Assembly (NCBI GenBank): GCA_013076295.1
Contig: RQOL01000906.1
Span: forward strand, 6,390,297-6,454,296
Origin: Sanderia malayensis
Taxonomy: Eukaryota > Cnidaria > Scyphozoa > Semaeostomeae > Pelagiidae
Length of the DNA: 64,000 nucleotides
Reading direction: 5' to 3'
Under the pieces are notes generated by a model. That model searched no databases. It was given only the letters and a program-made list of their open reading frames with translations, and was not told the origin of the DNA. Positions within the stretch are counted from its first letter, which is position 1. Every line of letters starts with the position of its first letter. Below are positions 33,148 through 44,999 of this stretch, in pieces. Made by a program: the position numbers and the translations under genes.

Positions 33148-34608
33148 CTTTCCGCAAGCTGAAGCCTTTGGTTCCTCCTGGAGTTTGTGTGTCTTTATTC
33201 ACAGTCTCCTCAATAGTTTGGTCCATAGGTATTTTTCCAAACGTATTTCGGTCACTCATTTGAGTTGAAAACCCACCAGCTTTGAAGTATTCATCAACTT
33301 CGGAATGTGTCGTGGATAGACTCCTCATGTTTCGAAAATACCAGGGCAGATATCGTGCATAATTGGTACGGTCATATGCAAAGCACCAGGGAATCGTTTC
33401 TCCAATTGACGTCAGATGCAAAGCCCAGTCACCCTCTCTTGATGCTCTTATGAAATTTAGCAGTATAGCAACCAAATCAATGTATGTCATCCAAAACTGA
33501 GACATGGTCCCATTCTGGCAACTGAGCACATCGGTGTATTTCTGAAACAGTGCGTCGATATTGGCAAGAGACTCGCTCTCCAAAAGGGTTTGAAGCATCT
33601 CAATGTCTAGCCCGTCCTTCCAAACGTTATCAGCATCAGATAGAAAACTTTGTAATGTATCTCTTGTTGGCTCCTCACACGCTTGAATCCAAGAAAGAAA
33701 GCCTTCCCATATTAATCTTATGCAAGACTCGGACATCAACTTGTGGAATCTAACCGCACGGTTATACTGTTTACCACCCAGAACACCATCGACTGATCCC
33801 TCAGCTATTACGCTTGACTCAATGCAAATGTCTCTTAGGCCAGCATCGCCAAATCGCTTTCCAATGACTGCAAGGAGCGTGCATGTGGTGTGAAATGCTC
33901 CAAGTCGTATAACAACACTGTGAAAAATATTGGTATGCTTCCAAACAATTTTCACGGCTTTAGCGTATATTGCTTGGTCAAAGATCACTACGATGCTCTT
34001 GAGGGATAACGCTTCTTTAATTCTTACTGCCTGGCACAAGACTTCATAGACGGTGGACATCGATGTTGCTGGTGCATCAATTGTAGGTAGATATCCAACT
34101 GTATCCTTGGCAACAGTGACAATGCTTCTTACCTGAATATTGAAACCAGTCCAACTGCTTATGCATTGACTCTGCTGATTTGCTATCCGTGCTATCACCC
34201 ATATCATGTTCTTTAACCAAGCCAGTTTGCGACTTTTCTCACCACCCAGGTTAGCTGAAGGTAAAAGAGTTGGGGGCTCAGGCCTAACTCCAGCGTTGTA
34301 GACAGGCAACTCAAGTGTCTCGACACTCAGGCTTCGTTGGTGTGTTCTCTCTATGGTTGCTCCTGCTGTTGCATTATCTGGCTGTGAATCAATGATTTTC
34401 TTCTGAATAACAATTCCGTTTACTCGATGTATTAGCTCCACTTAGGGTTTCTTCAAGCCGATCTATGTTATCATACACCAATGAGACTTGAATTTGGGGA
34501 TATATTTTCTCAGAAAGAACAAATCCCCTCTTTGACTGAGCTGCTACTTTCTGCAATGCAAATGCAGTGTCAATTTCTAACGTCTTAGAATACGAAACTC
34601 CATGCCCC
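33148..34608 (-). pseudogene. Academ-like transposase gene, central part after MULE-B
   Basis: It resumes the frame at GHGVSYSKTLEID. A frameshift near 34440 separates SLVYDNIDRLEETLSG from HRVNGIVIQKK. The main block (33148-34441) contains SWTGFNI, GYLPTIDAPATSMSTV, IVVIFDQAIYAKA, LGAFHTTCTLLAVIGKRF and ESSVIAEGS. These are conserved blocks of a large repeat-encoded family whose Asp and Glu residues could form a transposase core (inference). The exon ends at an AAAG|GTGAAA donor. The next exon joins in frame across a 119-bp intron (33029-33147). Confidence 0.78.
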
Positions 34609-34617
34609 AATCGATTG
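34609..34617. repeat. MULE-B target duplication, left (AATCGATTG)
   Basis: Nine bases repeated at 42524-42532. A 9-bp duplication is the hallmark of Mutator-like elements. Confidence 0.93.
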
Positions 34618-35011
34618 GGGTATTTCTAATCGGTTGACCCCACGACTCGGGGACTCTCGGACGCACGACTATACGACCTAGGGAAATACGACCCATGTCT
34701 TTAAAACTGCCAAATTTGCATTATTTTCACTGTAATGATTGTAGCGAAGTCAAAGGCACTGTTTTGAAGTATGAAACGCAGTTTGGTGAGCATAGGAACA
34801 GAAATAAATGCTTTTCGAGCAAGCAATTTTGTCGCAAAAAGCACGCTGTCGTTGCAAATCACTGAGGTTTTCATATCGTAAGCAAGGAAACTGTGGTGGC
34901 AGTAATCGAATTCCTGTGGAGCCACGACATTGACATTTGCACCGTAATCAAAATTCCATCCTTTTCAGAAGCGTTGCGCAAACTGAAACCACTGGTAGTA
35001 AGAGAGAACAA
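34618..35011 (+). repeat. MULE-B left TIR (394 bp)
   Basis: Inverted copy of 42130-42523. A 74-codon open frame inside it is identical in both arms; it is probably incidental to the arms being near-identical. Confidence 0.93.
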
Positions 35012-36020
35012 TTTTAAAGCATTTCATATAAATGCAGAGAGACTATTCTGCTATTGTAACGTCGGTGTTTGTTATCATCCATCAAATATAGCAACAGAAG
35101 CTAACATAACAACAGCTAAAGCAACGAAACATGGAAACCTTATCAACGTCATCATGCTCATCATTATGATCATGATCATTATTATTATTATTGCACCCTG
35201 CATCCTGCTCTGCGCAGGTATATTGAGTTTTTTACCGCTAGAAAACACTTGCAAAGTTTTCTATGGGGTGAAAAAGGGCCTTAGTTACCCGAGGTTCGAG
35301 TTACTCCTGGCCCGACTTATCATGATTTTGCTGTTTTTATGAATATTATTTCTTTTGGAGTTTATTTCATTTATCTTTATCAAGTAAGAACACATTCCAT
35401 CAAAATATTCACAATACACAACTACTCAGATCAACTTCTTGACAGATGCAGATATACGAAATCCGAGCACGTTTTATACTGAACGCAAACTATATCGGCA
35501 ACATGAACAAGAGAAGTATAATTAGAACTGGAAGCTGCAAGTTTTATAAAGAGAGTTACAAATAGTTAACCTTCTAATCTGCAATGGTTTCTAAAATGTA
35601 AATATTTCTAACTAAAAACTAAACAATGTCTGGGTCAAATAGATCATTCGAGTCACTCCCTTACTTCCATTCAAAGTCACCACCTCGTTCTCAATCTGTC
35701 TCTTTTTCGTGTCAAGCATGCCACGATGGAATGTCAAGCATGCTGGCAGCGGTTCTTTCTAAAAGGGGGAACGGCAATTACAGGAATGATGATTATGATG
35801 ATACTGATTAATCTGGGGCCCAACCCGTATATCATCAGCTGTGTAGCTGATAGAATACTCAAATAATACTTGTTTGTTGCTTGACCAACAATACATGACA
35901 ACTTTATCAACATATCATAAATGTTATCATCATCATCATCATAATCGTCGTCATCACCACGTGCTTTAGAATGGAATTCCACGACTGCGCAGTTTAGCCC
36001 TAATACTCATGTGGTTGAAG
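35012..36020. other. MULE-B left internal region, no gene called
   Basis: It contains AT-rich sequence and short ATT/ATC simple repeats. The stretch just before 36028 should hold the transposase promoter. Confidence 0.5.
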
Positions 36021-36027
36021 TGAAGAT

Positions 36028-37375
36028 GGCGAAGATAGAGGCAAGTCTGTAATTCTTTATAAATGTTGCTTAAGTTACTACATAACATTACCAGTTCAAT
36101 GTTAAAGACCCTAACTAAGTTGTTTAATTTCTTTGTTATCTATCTCGGCAGATTGTAGATGACGACCTTTTTGTGGAAGACGATTGTAAATGGCAAACTG
36201 GATGTAGAAGACGTGCGATTTCTGTTTCAAGGTCAGTATATGGAAAGCTAAAACAACGTTAATTCGTAATGAAGACTGTAATTATACATGGCCCTTACTA
36301 CTTGTCGTTATTGTTACCCTCAGCGATACAGTACAGATGAAGACCACAGCGTGCCACAAAAGACCGAGAGCCCGGATTCTCCGGCAAGAAAGGTACACTC
36401 ATTTTTTATAAGATACTATACAAAATTTTTGTACCCCGGTTTTATAGTTTCTTAGGGCTTCTTACCTAATTATTGTAGAAAAAGGTTTTTAGCAAGTTTC
36501 TTAACATTGCGGATATTTGTTACAAATATGTGGGAATGAAGTGCGCAAGTTGTTTGTGACATTTTTTCTCGTTAAAACAACATAGAAAGTTTAACCTCGC
36601 CCATTGTTACTGCGTAGTCGCCATTATACTGCGTTGCAGAAGTATATTCTTGTGAACGGAATATGATATCAATATATACATATATAATACACGCTTCTTT
36701 CAAGAACTGATTTGTTTGCACCACATTGCAGCATTTACAATTGATTTGTGCGTGTCATGCCAAAAGTGAAAAAATTTGATTTTTAAATGTGAAAAAGGCA
36801 TAAATTCAAGAAACGTGTAAAACTATAAGGAAGAAACATTAGAAATATTTAAGAAACATTAGAAATCGGGAAGAGATGTTTTTCCTTTACGGATTGAACA
36901 GTGTCAACAAGAGGAAGCATGTTTTATGTGCTAAGCATAACATTGTCGGCCCCACATGACGATTTCTCGCATTGAGGATTTTTCTTTGTTATATCTAATA
37001 GTTACTGATATCTAATATTTTGCTACGTCCTAGTTTTTTTCATCGTTTTCACTGCAGCTTTTTTTATTAAATTCAGAAACTGTTAAGGTGGTCGGGTACA
37101 GGTTCAGGAAAAAACTGTGATTATTTGAAGGCCTTTAGAATTGAAAACTTTGTTGGGATCATTTGCTGAAAGATGACGAAAATTGTTTTCGGTGGAGAAA
37201 GTCAATCGAATTGCAATTGCCGTTGTTTATAAAAGGGTCACAGCAAATTTCCACTGATCGTTAAATCTTGGTGTTTAGTTGTTGACATGTTTTTTACACC
37301 ATTTCTAGGATGAAAACGAGGGTGAATGGGACATTTCAACATTGAATCCCTTGAACTCAATGTATTCTATGATAA
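36028..37375 (+). CDS. Candidate 5' exons of the MULE-B gene (acidic N-terminus)
   Basis: An ATG (36028, MAKIEA) is followed by three stretches bounded by splice-like sites. About 36161-36231 (DDLFVEDDCKWQTGCRRR) ends at gtcagt. About 36333-36391 (STDEDHSVPQKTESPDSPARK) ends at gtacac. The stretch from 37310 (DENEGEWDISTLN) follows tttctag. Phases can be made consistent. They would add an acidic region before the basic MRRKRKL start at 38044. MULE-A keeps the third block (from 15186). This is an exon prediction by eye. Confidence 0.4.
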
Positions 37376-39258
37376 CCTATTTCGTCATAAGTGGCTTGAT
37401 TTTTTTCAAATCTCCTCTGAGGAGACGGCTGTGGAGGAGCCATGGACAAAAAACTGGCCTCTGCGGGGGAGATGTTCGTAAATGTTTTGGATTATTTGGT
37501 CTGAAGAGCTGAGCTGCCTCCTGACAGCCCTGTTTCTTGCTTATATTCAGGGTTGCCACTTGCAGGGATTTTACCTATCCTTGAAGAAGCTGCTTGTGTA
37601 ACGAAAAATTACACAAGCAGCAATTTTTGTAACAATTTATGAAATCTTTCCATGTCCAATTCATTACGCGAGCTCGTTGTGTATTGAACTGATTTGTTTG
37701 CACCACATTGCAACATTTACAATCGATTTGTGCGTGTCATGCCAAAAGTGACAAAATTAAAGTTTTAAATGTGAAAAAGGCATCCCCTACCTCCAGCAAC
37801 ACGCCCTCAAAAAGCCAACCATAGCAGAATTGACCACAGTACAATACTACCCAGTGAACAAAACACCTATGAATTCGTCGTCTTCAAGGCTACATTGCCA
37901 AAGGACATTATGACGTGACCCTCAGCACCATCTATATTATTCGTTGTTAATAGTTTTACTGTAATAGGTAGCCAAACTGGCTTAACATTTTACTGGGTTG
38001 ATTGCTAAAATATTCTTTTCGCTTTCAGAACATTTCCTTGCCAATGAGAAGAAAAAGAAAACTGTACGATATGGCAGCAAGGTAAGTAATCTGGCCTAAT
38101 TGATGCAAGACTCAGACTATTGCTTTGTGCAGATATATTTGTTGTCAAAGTTGTGACAACAACTATTGACAACAAATATGAATTCTATTATGGCGTTTTT
38201 ACATCTTTGTCTTTTCCTTTTTATGATTAGCCTGGATGAGGACAGCTTGACAGATATTAGCTCTCAAAGTGACAGCACTGATATAACTGAGGATGTAGCT
38301 GTTGGTGCTACTCACCACGAGGTGATTCTTTTTAATGACGACCCTCTCACTCCTGTATACAAATGCAGCAAGGTACCTGTCCCAACGAAAGAAGCCGTTG
38401 CAAGCATTGTATTTGCAAGAGACGAAAGAAAGGTTGCAAGTGCTGGTCCTACTTTTGTCTCCAAGAATGTTTCATTTCTAATATCTTTGAATAAGATTGG
38501 CCACTGGAAAGACGTCTTGGCAGATATGATGGGAAAGTGGAAAAACACTAGAGTAAAACATCAATACTATTTCTGTGAAAATGACGATGGCATTTTAGAA
38601 GACCTCGACATGGCTGAATTCGGACAGCGAAGCACATATCATGCCACCCGCTTCATCTATCATCATGTAGAAGCACCTGATTTCCATAGAGTTCTTGTGA
38701 AGGTGGACAATAAAGATAACAAATGCATGCCATATGTTTATCTTCAATATTACTTTGACCAAGAAGAGCATCATGTAACGCCCACATTACCCCACGGGAA
38801 TTCAAAGAAAAAGGTTCCCTTCCAAAGAACAAAAGAAAGTGTGAAAGAGAAACGTAAAACTGCATGTGTTGTGGAAAAACCAAAGAATCTGGTGCAAATG
38901 TCCTTCGAAGGTGCTGGTGGGCTTGCAAATGTACGCAGTGCTGGTGATATGGCAAGAGATCGCAAACAAGTATCGAATTTCAAGTACTTCGCAACCAAAC
39001 AAGGTTCACATGACGAATTGATAACAGTAACAGACATGTGCAAAGCCCAACAACGAGATCCAGCAACTGCATTTGTCAGGTCTGTTTCCTGTGCTCCAGA
39101 ACAGCATGTTTATGTAGGAAACGATCGTCAACACAATGATCTTGCAAGATTCTGTACAAACGTCGAGAACACTTCCATTGTTGGCATTGATCCAACATAT
39201 AATATGGGAAAGTTTTACGTCACAGTAACGACATACCGTCACCTCATGTTGCATATTA

Positions 39259-39878
39259 GGGAGTTTAAGCACGCGCAACCTAAACGTTAACGTTAACGTT
39301 AGCTGCTAAGGTTTTCAGAAACTGTTTGCACTTCCCTCCCGCTTCCACGCTTCCCGCATTTTAAAGCCGTAAAACACTGAAGCCAAGACTTCTCTTAGCA
39401 ATGAATAACCAGGGTTTCTCAACCACCTAAATGTCTTCATTGAATAAATTCACATTTGTTAGTCATTCTTAGCAACTCAAATGAAAATTATAACCAAATA
39501 TCTCAAATATATGACATTAATACTGCCATCGCTGTTGATGAGTTTTGGGCCTAAATTTTATCTAAAATTGAACGCATGTATTTTCACGAGTTAAACAAAA
39601 ATATAGCAGTTTAATACCATATAATTTATCTACTAGCCTTCTATAAGGTCGAAACAGTTGTCTGAGAATCCATATAAATACAATAAACAATTTTTCCAAA
39701 CAGAAAGTGCAAAAAGAAGTTAACGTTTTGACAAAACGTTACGGATGCTGACCTAAGGACACAGATTGCTGCCTAAAACGTTAGCAGAATTGGGGATGTC
39801 CCTTTGCGCTTGCGCAATGCGGAAAATTTGGGAGCTAACGTTAACGTTTATGTTAGCGTTGTGGTTGCTTAAACTCCC
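39259..39878. mobile_element. MITE, 620 bp, inside the MULE-B transposase
   Basis: The inverted ends start GGGAGTTTAAGCA and continue imperfectly with CGTTAACGTTAACG-type repeats. TATTA flanks it at 39254-39258 and 39879-39883 (at least 3 bp of true duplication). The MULE-A copy lacks it, giving an empty-site comparison. No gene inside. Confidence 0.93.
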
Positions 39879-41241
39879 TATTAAAGGCACCGCAACGCAT
39901 CCAGTTTTTCTTGGACCGTGCCTCATTCACACCGGTAAGACATTTGACACATATTTTCGTTTACCAAGTCACATGCTAGGGTTGAAGCCAGAGCTAAGAG
40001 GAATCAAAGTCTATGGTACTGATGGAGAGGTAAATGTCAGTGAGCCTTGGAAATGCTGTATCCCTGATGGATATCATCTGTTATGTGACCTGCATATGAG
40101 AGGAAATATAGAGTCCAAACTTGCTGAGATGAGAGTCGACAAAGAGATAAAGAAATTGTATATGATTGATATTTTTGGCCGTGACATAGGAGATAAAAGG
40201 GAACCTGGTATAGTTGATTCCTGGGATGGTGATGAAGTTGAAGTAAAACTGCAAAGTTTGAAAGATATCTGGTTAAAGCGTCATCCCAAGGGAGAAATGT
40301 TCTACAACTACTTTAACGTGCATAAGAAAGGTCTTATAAAATCATGCATGACAGCAGAAACTCGGGCAATCGCTGGACTGGGATACCCACCCAAAGCATA
40401 CACACAGAATGCAAACGAAAGCATGAACAATGTTTTGAAGGCAGCAAACGACAGAAAAAAGCAAACATTAAGTCAAGTTGTGCAGAATATTCATGCCGTT
40501 GTTCGACAGCAAGAGCAAGAGGTTTGCTTGGCACTTGCCGGAAAGGGCCAGTACGAAATTGCCCCAGAGTATGAGCAATTCAAAGTGGACGAGAGGCGCT
40601 TTTATCTAATGAATCCAGCTCAGCGAAAAAAGCTTCTGGAAAAATTCAACAAAGCCCAGGTAGTCGCAAAAAACGCAATGGCTCACCCAGCTGCCCCGCA
40701 GCCCTCGCAACAATGCACGGCAATAGTTACTGACGACGACAATGAATCACAACGACCTAGCTGTAAGCTGTCCGTCACACCAGCAGAAAGTGGCATTTTG
40801 TATCCAAACACGGATATTTTATCCAACATGTCGGAGGATGCCTACAATTTGCTTACGTCTGGAAACGATGTTATTCAGGCACCAGGATCTTCCACCATGG
40901 ATGTATTCATAGTGACGAACAAGGAAAACCAAGCAGAACCATTTATAGTCAAATCGTATGGCAATGGGAAGATTGAATGTTCCCCATCTTGTTGGCGATT
41001 CAAGGCTTACAAAATTTGTCAACATGGAATTGCTGTAGCAGAGCATCTCGACAGATTAAAGCTGTTCTACAGCTGGATCACAAAAACTGCTACCCCAAAT
41101 TTGCATAGCCTAGCAAATGTGGATGTGCCAAATAACACCGGCAAGAAGGCAAGTAAAGCTACGCAGAGAAGAAAAGGTGGTCGGAAAAAAACCACCCATG
41201 TAACAACATCATATACGCAACAAGAGAATCCGGCAGCGCTG

Positions 41242-41289
41242 CAACAACGACAGCAACAGCAACAACAACAGCAACAACAACAGCAACAA

Positions 41290-41321
<32 letters not shown>

Positions 41322-41420
41322 ACAACAGCAACAACAACAGCAACAACAACAGCAACAACAACAGCAACAACAATGGCAACAACAACAGCAGCAGCAACGA
41401 CAGCAACAACAACAGCAACA
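41242..41420 (+). repeat. CAA/CAG repeat coding polyglutamine (MULE-B)
   Basis: An almost pure run of CAACAACAG units coding more than 50 Gln; longer and purer than in MULE-A. Confidence 0.92.
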
Positions 41421-42129
41421 GCTTACAGGCAATGTGCCATTACCAGATCCACTACCTGGTACGTACATTATATATCCTCTGAGATTCTGCCACAAGCTGA
41501 CAACAAAATGCTTTGGTTGCGGTGCCAGCTTGCGAGGTAACAGACAAACCTCACTTGTTATCGTTTCTAAAGAAGAGAGACAATATGTTGATCCCGCCGG
41601 CCAAATTCACGGACGGCTGGCGAACACATATTACCATCCTTACGCACAATGCATGAGGAGAAGGAACTTATTTTTTTTGCCAATGCTGGTACAGGTACCA
41701 GCTGTGGTACGTCCATATTTGGATGCAACCACCATGGCTGCGTTGCGCAGCTTTGGGGTTGCCGTGTAAAAGACTCTGTTTAATTGTTTTAATTTAATTT
41801 AATTAATTGTTTTGTTTCGTATGTATTCATTCTTTTCTATTATTTTTGTATTTGTTTCGTTATCATATATTCTATTTGTTTTGTTGTCATATATTCATTT
41901 TTTTCTATTATTTTTGTATTTGTTTCGTTATTATATATTCTATTTGTTTTGTTATCATATATTCATTTTTTTCCATTATTTTTGTTCTTGTTCTTATATT
42001 CAATTTGTTTTGTTATATTTCCATCATCATAATATTATAATATTCATTTACTTATATATTCATATATGTTTCTCTCGTTAGTATTCTGCCTTCATTTGTC
42101 TGCGTTTAAAATACTGCGTTTAAAATAAG

Positions 42130-42523
42130 TTGTTCTCTCTTACTACCAGTGGCTTCAGTTTGCGCAACGCTTCTGAAAAGGATGGAATTTTGATTACGGT
42201 GCAAATGTCAATGTCGTGGCTCCACAGGAATTCGATTACTGCCACCACAGTTTCCTTGCTTACGATATGAAAACCTCAGTGATTTGCAACGACAGCGTGC
42301 TTTTTGCGACAAAATTGCTTGCTCGAAAAGCATTTATTTCTGTTCCTATGCTCACCAAACTGCGTTTCATACTTCAAAACAGTGCCTTTGACTTCGCTAC
42401 AATCATTACAGTGAAAATAATGCAAATTTGGCAGTTTTAAAGACATGGGTCGTATTTCCCTAGGTCGTATAGTCGTGCGTCCGAGAGTCCCCGAGTCGTG
42501 GGGTCAACCGATTAGAAATACCC
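42130..42523 (-). repeat. MULE-B right TIR (394 bp)
   Basis: Inverted copy of 34618-35011. Confidence 0.93.
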
Positions 42524-42532
42524 AATCGATTG
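42524..42532. repeat. MULE-B target duplication, right (AATCGATTG)
   Basis: Matches 34609-34617. Joining the flanks restores the Academ-like coding frame. Confidence 0.93.
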
Positions 42533-43360
42533 AGAATCTTCACAAGTTCCACATTCCCTGTAAGGGACTTCACTGTGAAGGGCAACAGGACGTGTTTTGG
42601 TGTTAGACATTTGCCTTTATTCACCATACACAGGATATCCTGACCTAAAGATGTTGTTTTTGGTGTGAATATATTCTCCTCGGCATCATTTGTATCAAGC
42701 AAAGTAGTTACAAATATATTCAAATTTTTTGGCAATGGGAAATTGTTGCCTTGAAGTTGAGATACAAGTGGAGGCCATGCAGGGGGGCTCTGAAATGATT
42801 TCGCTTCTGATCTCAGCAACAATGCTGCGTTTTTTACAAGCCTTGAAGAATTCCCAGAATCTGTGCGATATTGCATTAGCTCTTGTTTGAGCTCAACAAT
42901 CTCACTTGCAAGCTTTGTGGCCGATACACTGAGTGGCAGAAATATTATTCTGCCGCTGTCATTTGGAAACATGGTAACAGCTGAACCAAACTCGTTCTCC
43001 AGTTTACGTCTGAGATGCTTCTTCGTGCTGTCTAGAATCTGTTGTAAACCAGCTTCTCTGAGATATTGGACGAGTTTCAAAGTTAAGTCCACCAATGTAG
43101 TGACCTGTTCCTTAGCAATAACCTCGTTTCTGATGTAATGAAATAGCTTATCCAATGAAAGCGCTTCTTTGATGCGATAGTCATCATCTTCATCATCTTC
43201 ATCATCTTTCCCTTCATCTTTCTCTTCAGCCTTGTCAGGCTTGTCAGGTCGAACCCTTGTGAACGATTTATAGCATGTAACATGGTATAAAGCAGCAATG
43301 AGGTCATGATTCTGTACCAAATGCAAAATTCTGGGGTCATTTAATCGGAGGGCCGTATTG
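42533..43360 (-). pseudogene. Academ-like transposase gene, N-terminal part before MULE-B
   Basis: The frame is open from about 43569, but recognisable protein starts near 43360 (NDPRILHL..CYKSFTRV), followed by an Asp/Glu/Lys-rich stretch and a helical region. It ends with LTGNVELVKILNRLG at the MULE-B junction (9-bp duplication at 42524-42532). The reading continues after MULE-B at 34608 with HGVSYSK, as expected from the family. Upstream of 43360 a hairpin and C-run minisatellite disturb the start. Confidence 0.75.
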
Positions 43361-43367
43361 TGGATAG

Positions 43368-43413
43368 TTCTTTGGGCACGCATCTCAAGGCACTGAGATG
43401 CGTGCCCAAAGAA
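43368..43413. repeat. Perfect 20-bp hairpin plus G-run
   Basis: The arms 43368-43387 and 43394-43413 are perfect inverted copies (TTCTTTGGGCACGCATCTCA) around a 6-base loop. A G-run and a CAGCCCC minisatellite (to about 43470) follow. It falls at the start of the Academ-like coding region. Confidence 0.88.
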
Positions 43414-43571
43414 GGGGGGGGGGTGACTGGGCAGCCCCCAGCCCCCAGCCCCCAGCCCCCAGCCCCCCCCACCCGGTGAGACCCCTCGGTTCAGATTGAC
43501 CAAAGTATAGCAGTTTTTAGTTGGAAGCAATAACTGAATGATATTCATTCGACACATGAAGCAAAGCACTG

Positions 43572-44981
43572 AAACGTTCCTGTTGCCAAGGCATTGCTAA
43601 GGTGTGACGTCACATTGATAAAATGAAGGGGCGATATCTTCGGTTCTGAGAAAGATATCAAGATTCTGTAAATTTGTGCTTGTTTAGTTTGAAACTTTCG
43701 TTCTGTTGATATTAAGAAAGATTTGCTATCTATTAAGATTTGCGCGTGAAAAAACCTTTTTTTTCTATAAGGGCTCAATACTGGCTTTTCAATGTTTAAC
43801 CCCCTGTCAATTCTACATGCCCCATTTTAAAAAAGTCTATCATGCCATTTCTTACCACTGGGGTCATACCATTCACGAAAATCACCATCAATGTTATTCC
43901 CGCCAAGTGGTACCAAAAACCCCTATTTTTGGCTCTCAGCCCATAGACTATAATTTTCCTCTGAAATCTGCGTAAAGTTCATGTGGTTTTGTTCGGCTTT
44001 GATCAGATAGTCTTTCCAATTACATCACACCAAGTCACAACAAACGAAACACGCACCGCACGGCACTTATTATTTTGGCAATTTTTGTTTATGATTTGCT
44101 GAAAACTTCCACTTTGAGGTTTTCCTTTTGAGTTTGGTCTCAACCATATATTAACTGACGTTTCTAGTTGTTTTTTATTCTAATTTTTTTATTCTGTTTT
44201 TTATACTGTTCATTTTTCTTGATTGTTTACACGTTTTTTTTATAAGAAACCACTTTATAAGAAACTTACTGGCAAAATTTGTGCTAAATTACGATAGATT
44301 CCTGTGTTCTATTGTTTTCCTTAACAATAAAAAACAATAGAAAATTTAAGAAACTCTTAATAGTAGGGTTTGAGTTGAGCCAGGTTTGTTATAAACTAAA
44401 AAACAGTCCGTGAAAAGCGAAATCAGAGGGGCCAGATCAATTCCTGTCTGTTTTTGCACGAAAGCATAAATCTATCAGTTGTTGATTATACAATATATGT
44501 TAGAAGAATTCTTTAGTGCATTGTAATTTATCATAAATAAGTCTATGTGAACCTTAACAAGCAATTTTTATGACTAACTGGTCATTTTTGAATGATGACG
44601 TCATGCCTCAATTGTGTTTAACTATAAAATAGAAAAAATGGCCTTATTCCTGCTTCGTTCCTCCTTCGTTCCTGTTCATTCCTCCTTCGTTCCTGTTCAT
44701 TCCTGTTCATTCCTCCTTCGTTCCTGTTCATTTCCCTTCGTTCCTGCTCATTCCTCCTTTGTTCTTGTTCATTCCTCCTTCGTTCCTGTTCATTCCTGTT
44801 CATTCCTCCTTCGTTCCTGTTCATTCCTGTTCATTCCTCCTTCGTTCCTGTTCATTCCTGTTCGTTCCTGTTCATTCCTGTTCATTCAGCATTTTAGTAA
44901 TAGCCATGCTACACGAACACTTTTTATCACGTTGGTCCAATATCAAAAAAAGTGGCAAAAAGTGATCGTGTAACCCGACCT
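43572..44981 (-). repeat. Academ-like right inverted arm
   Basis: It is the inverted counterpart of the left arm. At 43575-43700 it mirrors 31100-31226 with about 95% identity by eye. It begins beside the first readable exon of the transposase gene. Confidence 0.82.
44643..44887. repeat. ATTCCTGTTC-type minisatellite, right arm
   Basis: Reverse-complement counterpart of 29531-29757 with a different number and order of units. Confidence 0.9.
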
Positions 44982-44999
44982 TAACACAGAACATGATTA

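Larger units (their letters stand above)
38044..41769 (+). pseudogene. MULE-B transposase, intact except for a MITE insertion
   Basis: Exon 38044-38081 encodes MRRKRKLYDMAA. After an intron (38082-38230, gtaagt..ttag) the main exon runs from 38231 to 41769, broken only by the MITE at 39259-39878. MULE core: D in DPTYN (39189), D in YGTDGE (40021), E in NANES (40417), with a CDLH motif between. SWIM zinc finger: Cys at 40978, 40990 and 41017, His at 41023. A long polyQ tract and a Cys-containing C-terminal region follow. Removing the MITE and one duplication restores CAT ATT AAA in frame, so the gene was intact when the MITE landed. Confidence 0.9.
34618..42523 (+). mobile_element. MULE-B: Mutator-like element with 394-bp TIRs
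   Basis: It is 7906 bp, with ends GGGTATTTCTAATCGG and its complement. The inverted repeats are 34618-35011 and 42130-42523, nearly identical. It carries a spliced transposase gene on the plus strand, interrupted by a 620-bp MITE. It lies inside the Academ-like transposase gene, so it is younger than that element. Confidence 0.93.
27402..44981 (-). mobile_element. Academ-like DNA transposon, 17.6 kb with nested insertions
   Basis: The ends are inverted: left AGGCCGGGTTACACGATCAC and right, on the other strand, AGGTCGGGTTACACGATCAC. TAA is duplicated at 27399-27401 and 44982-44984. The inverted arms are long: left 27402-27478 plus about 29514-31226, right about 43572-44981. The inner minus-strand gene has XPG/PIN-like nuclease motifs and a Cys8 cluster. 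Both, with a 3-bp duplication, are what is known of the Academ superfamily; the name is my inference. Nested inside are a LINE, a foldback, MULE-B and a MITE. Confidence 0.75.

Noticed and set aside
34701..34925. 74-codon frame identical in both MULE-B TIRs
   Set aside because: Identity follows from the arms being near-identical; no start context or domain supports a gene.
39254..39883. PIF/Harbinger assignment of the 620-bp MITE
   Set aside because: The shared flank can be read as 3 or 5 bp depending on where the TIR starts, so the superfamily is left open.
27402..44984. TTAA duplication (piggyBac or Kolobok type) for the large element
   Set aside because: The right side reads TTAA but the left reads GTAA; only TAA is shared, giving a 3-bp duplication.
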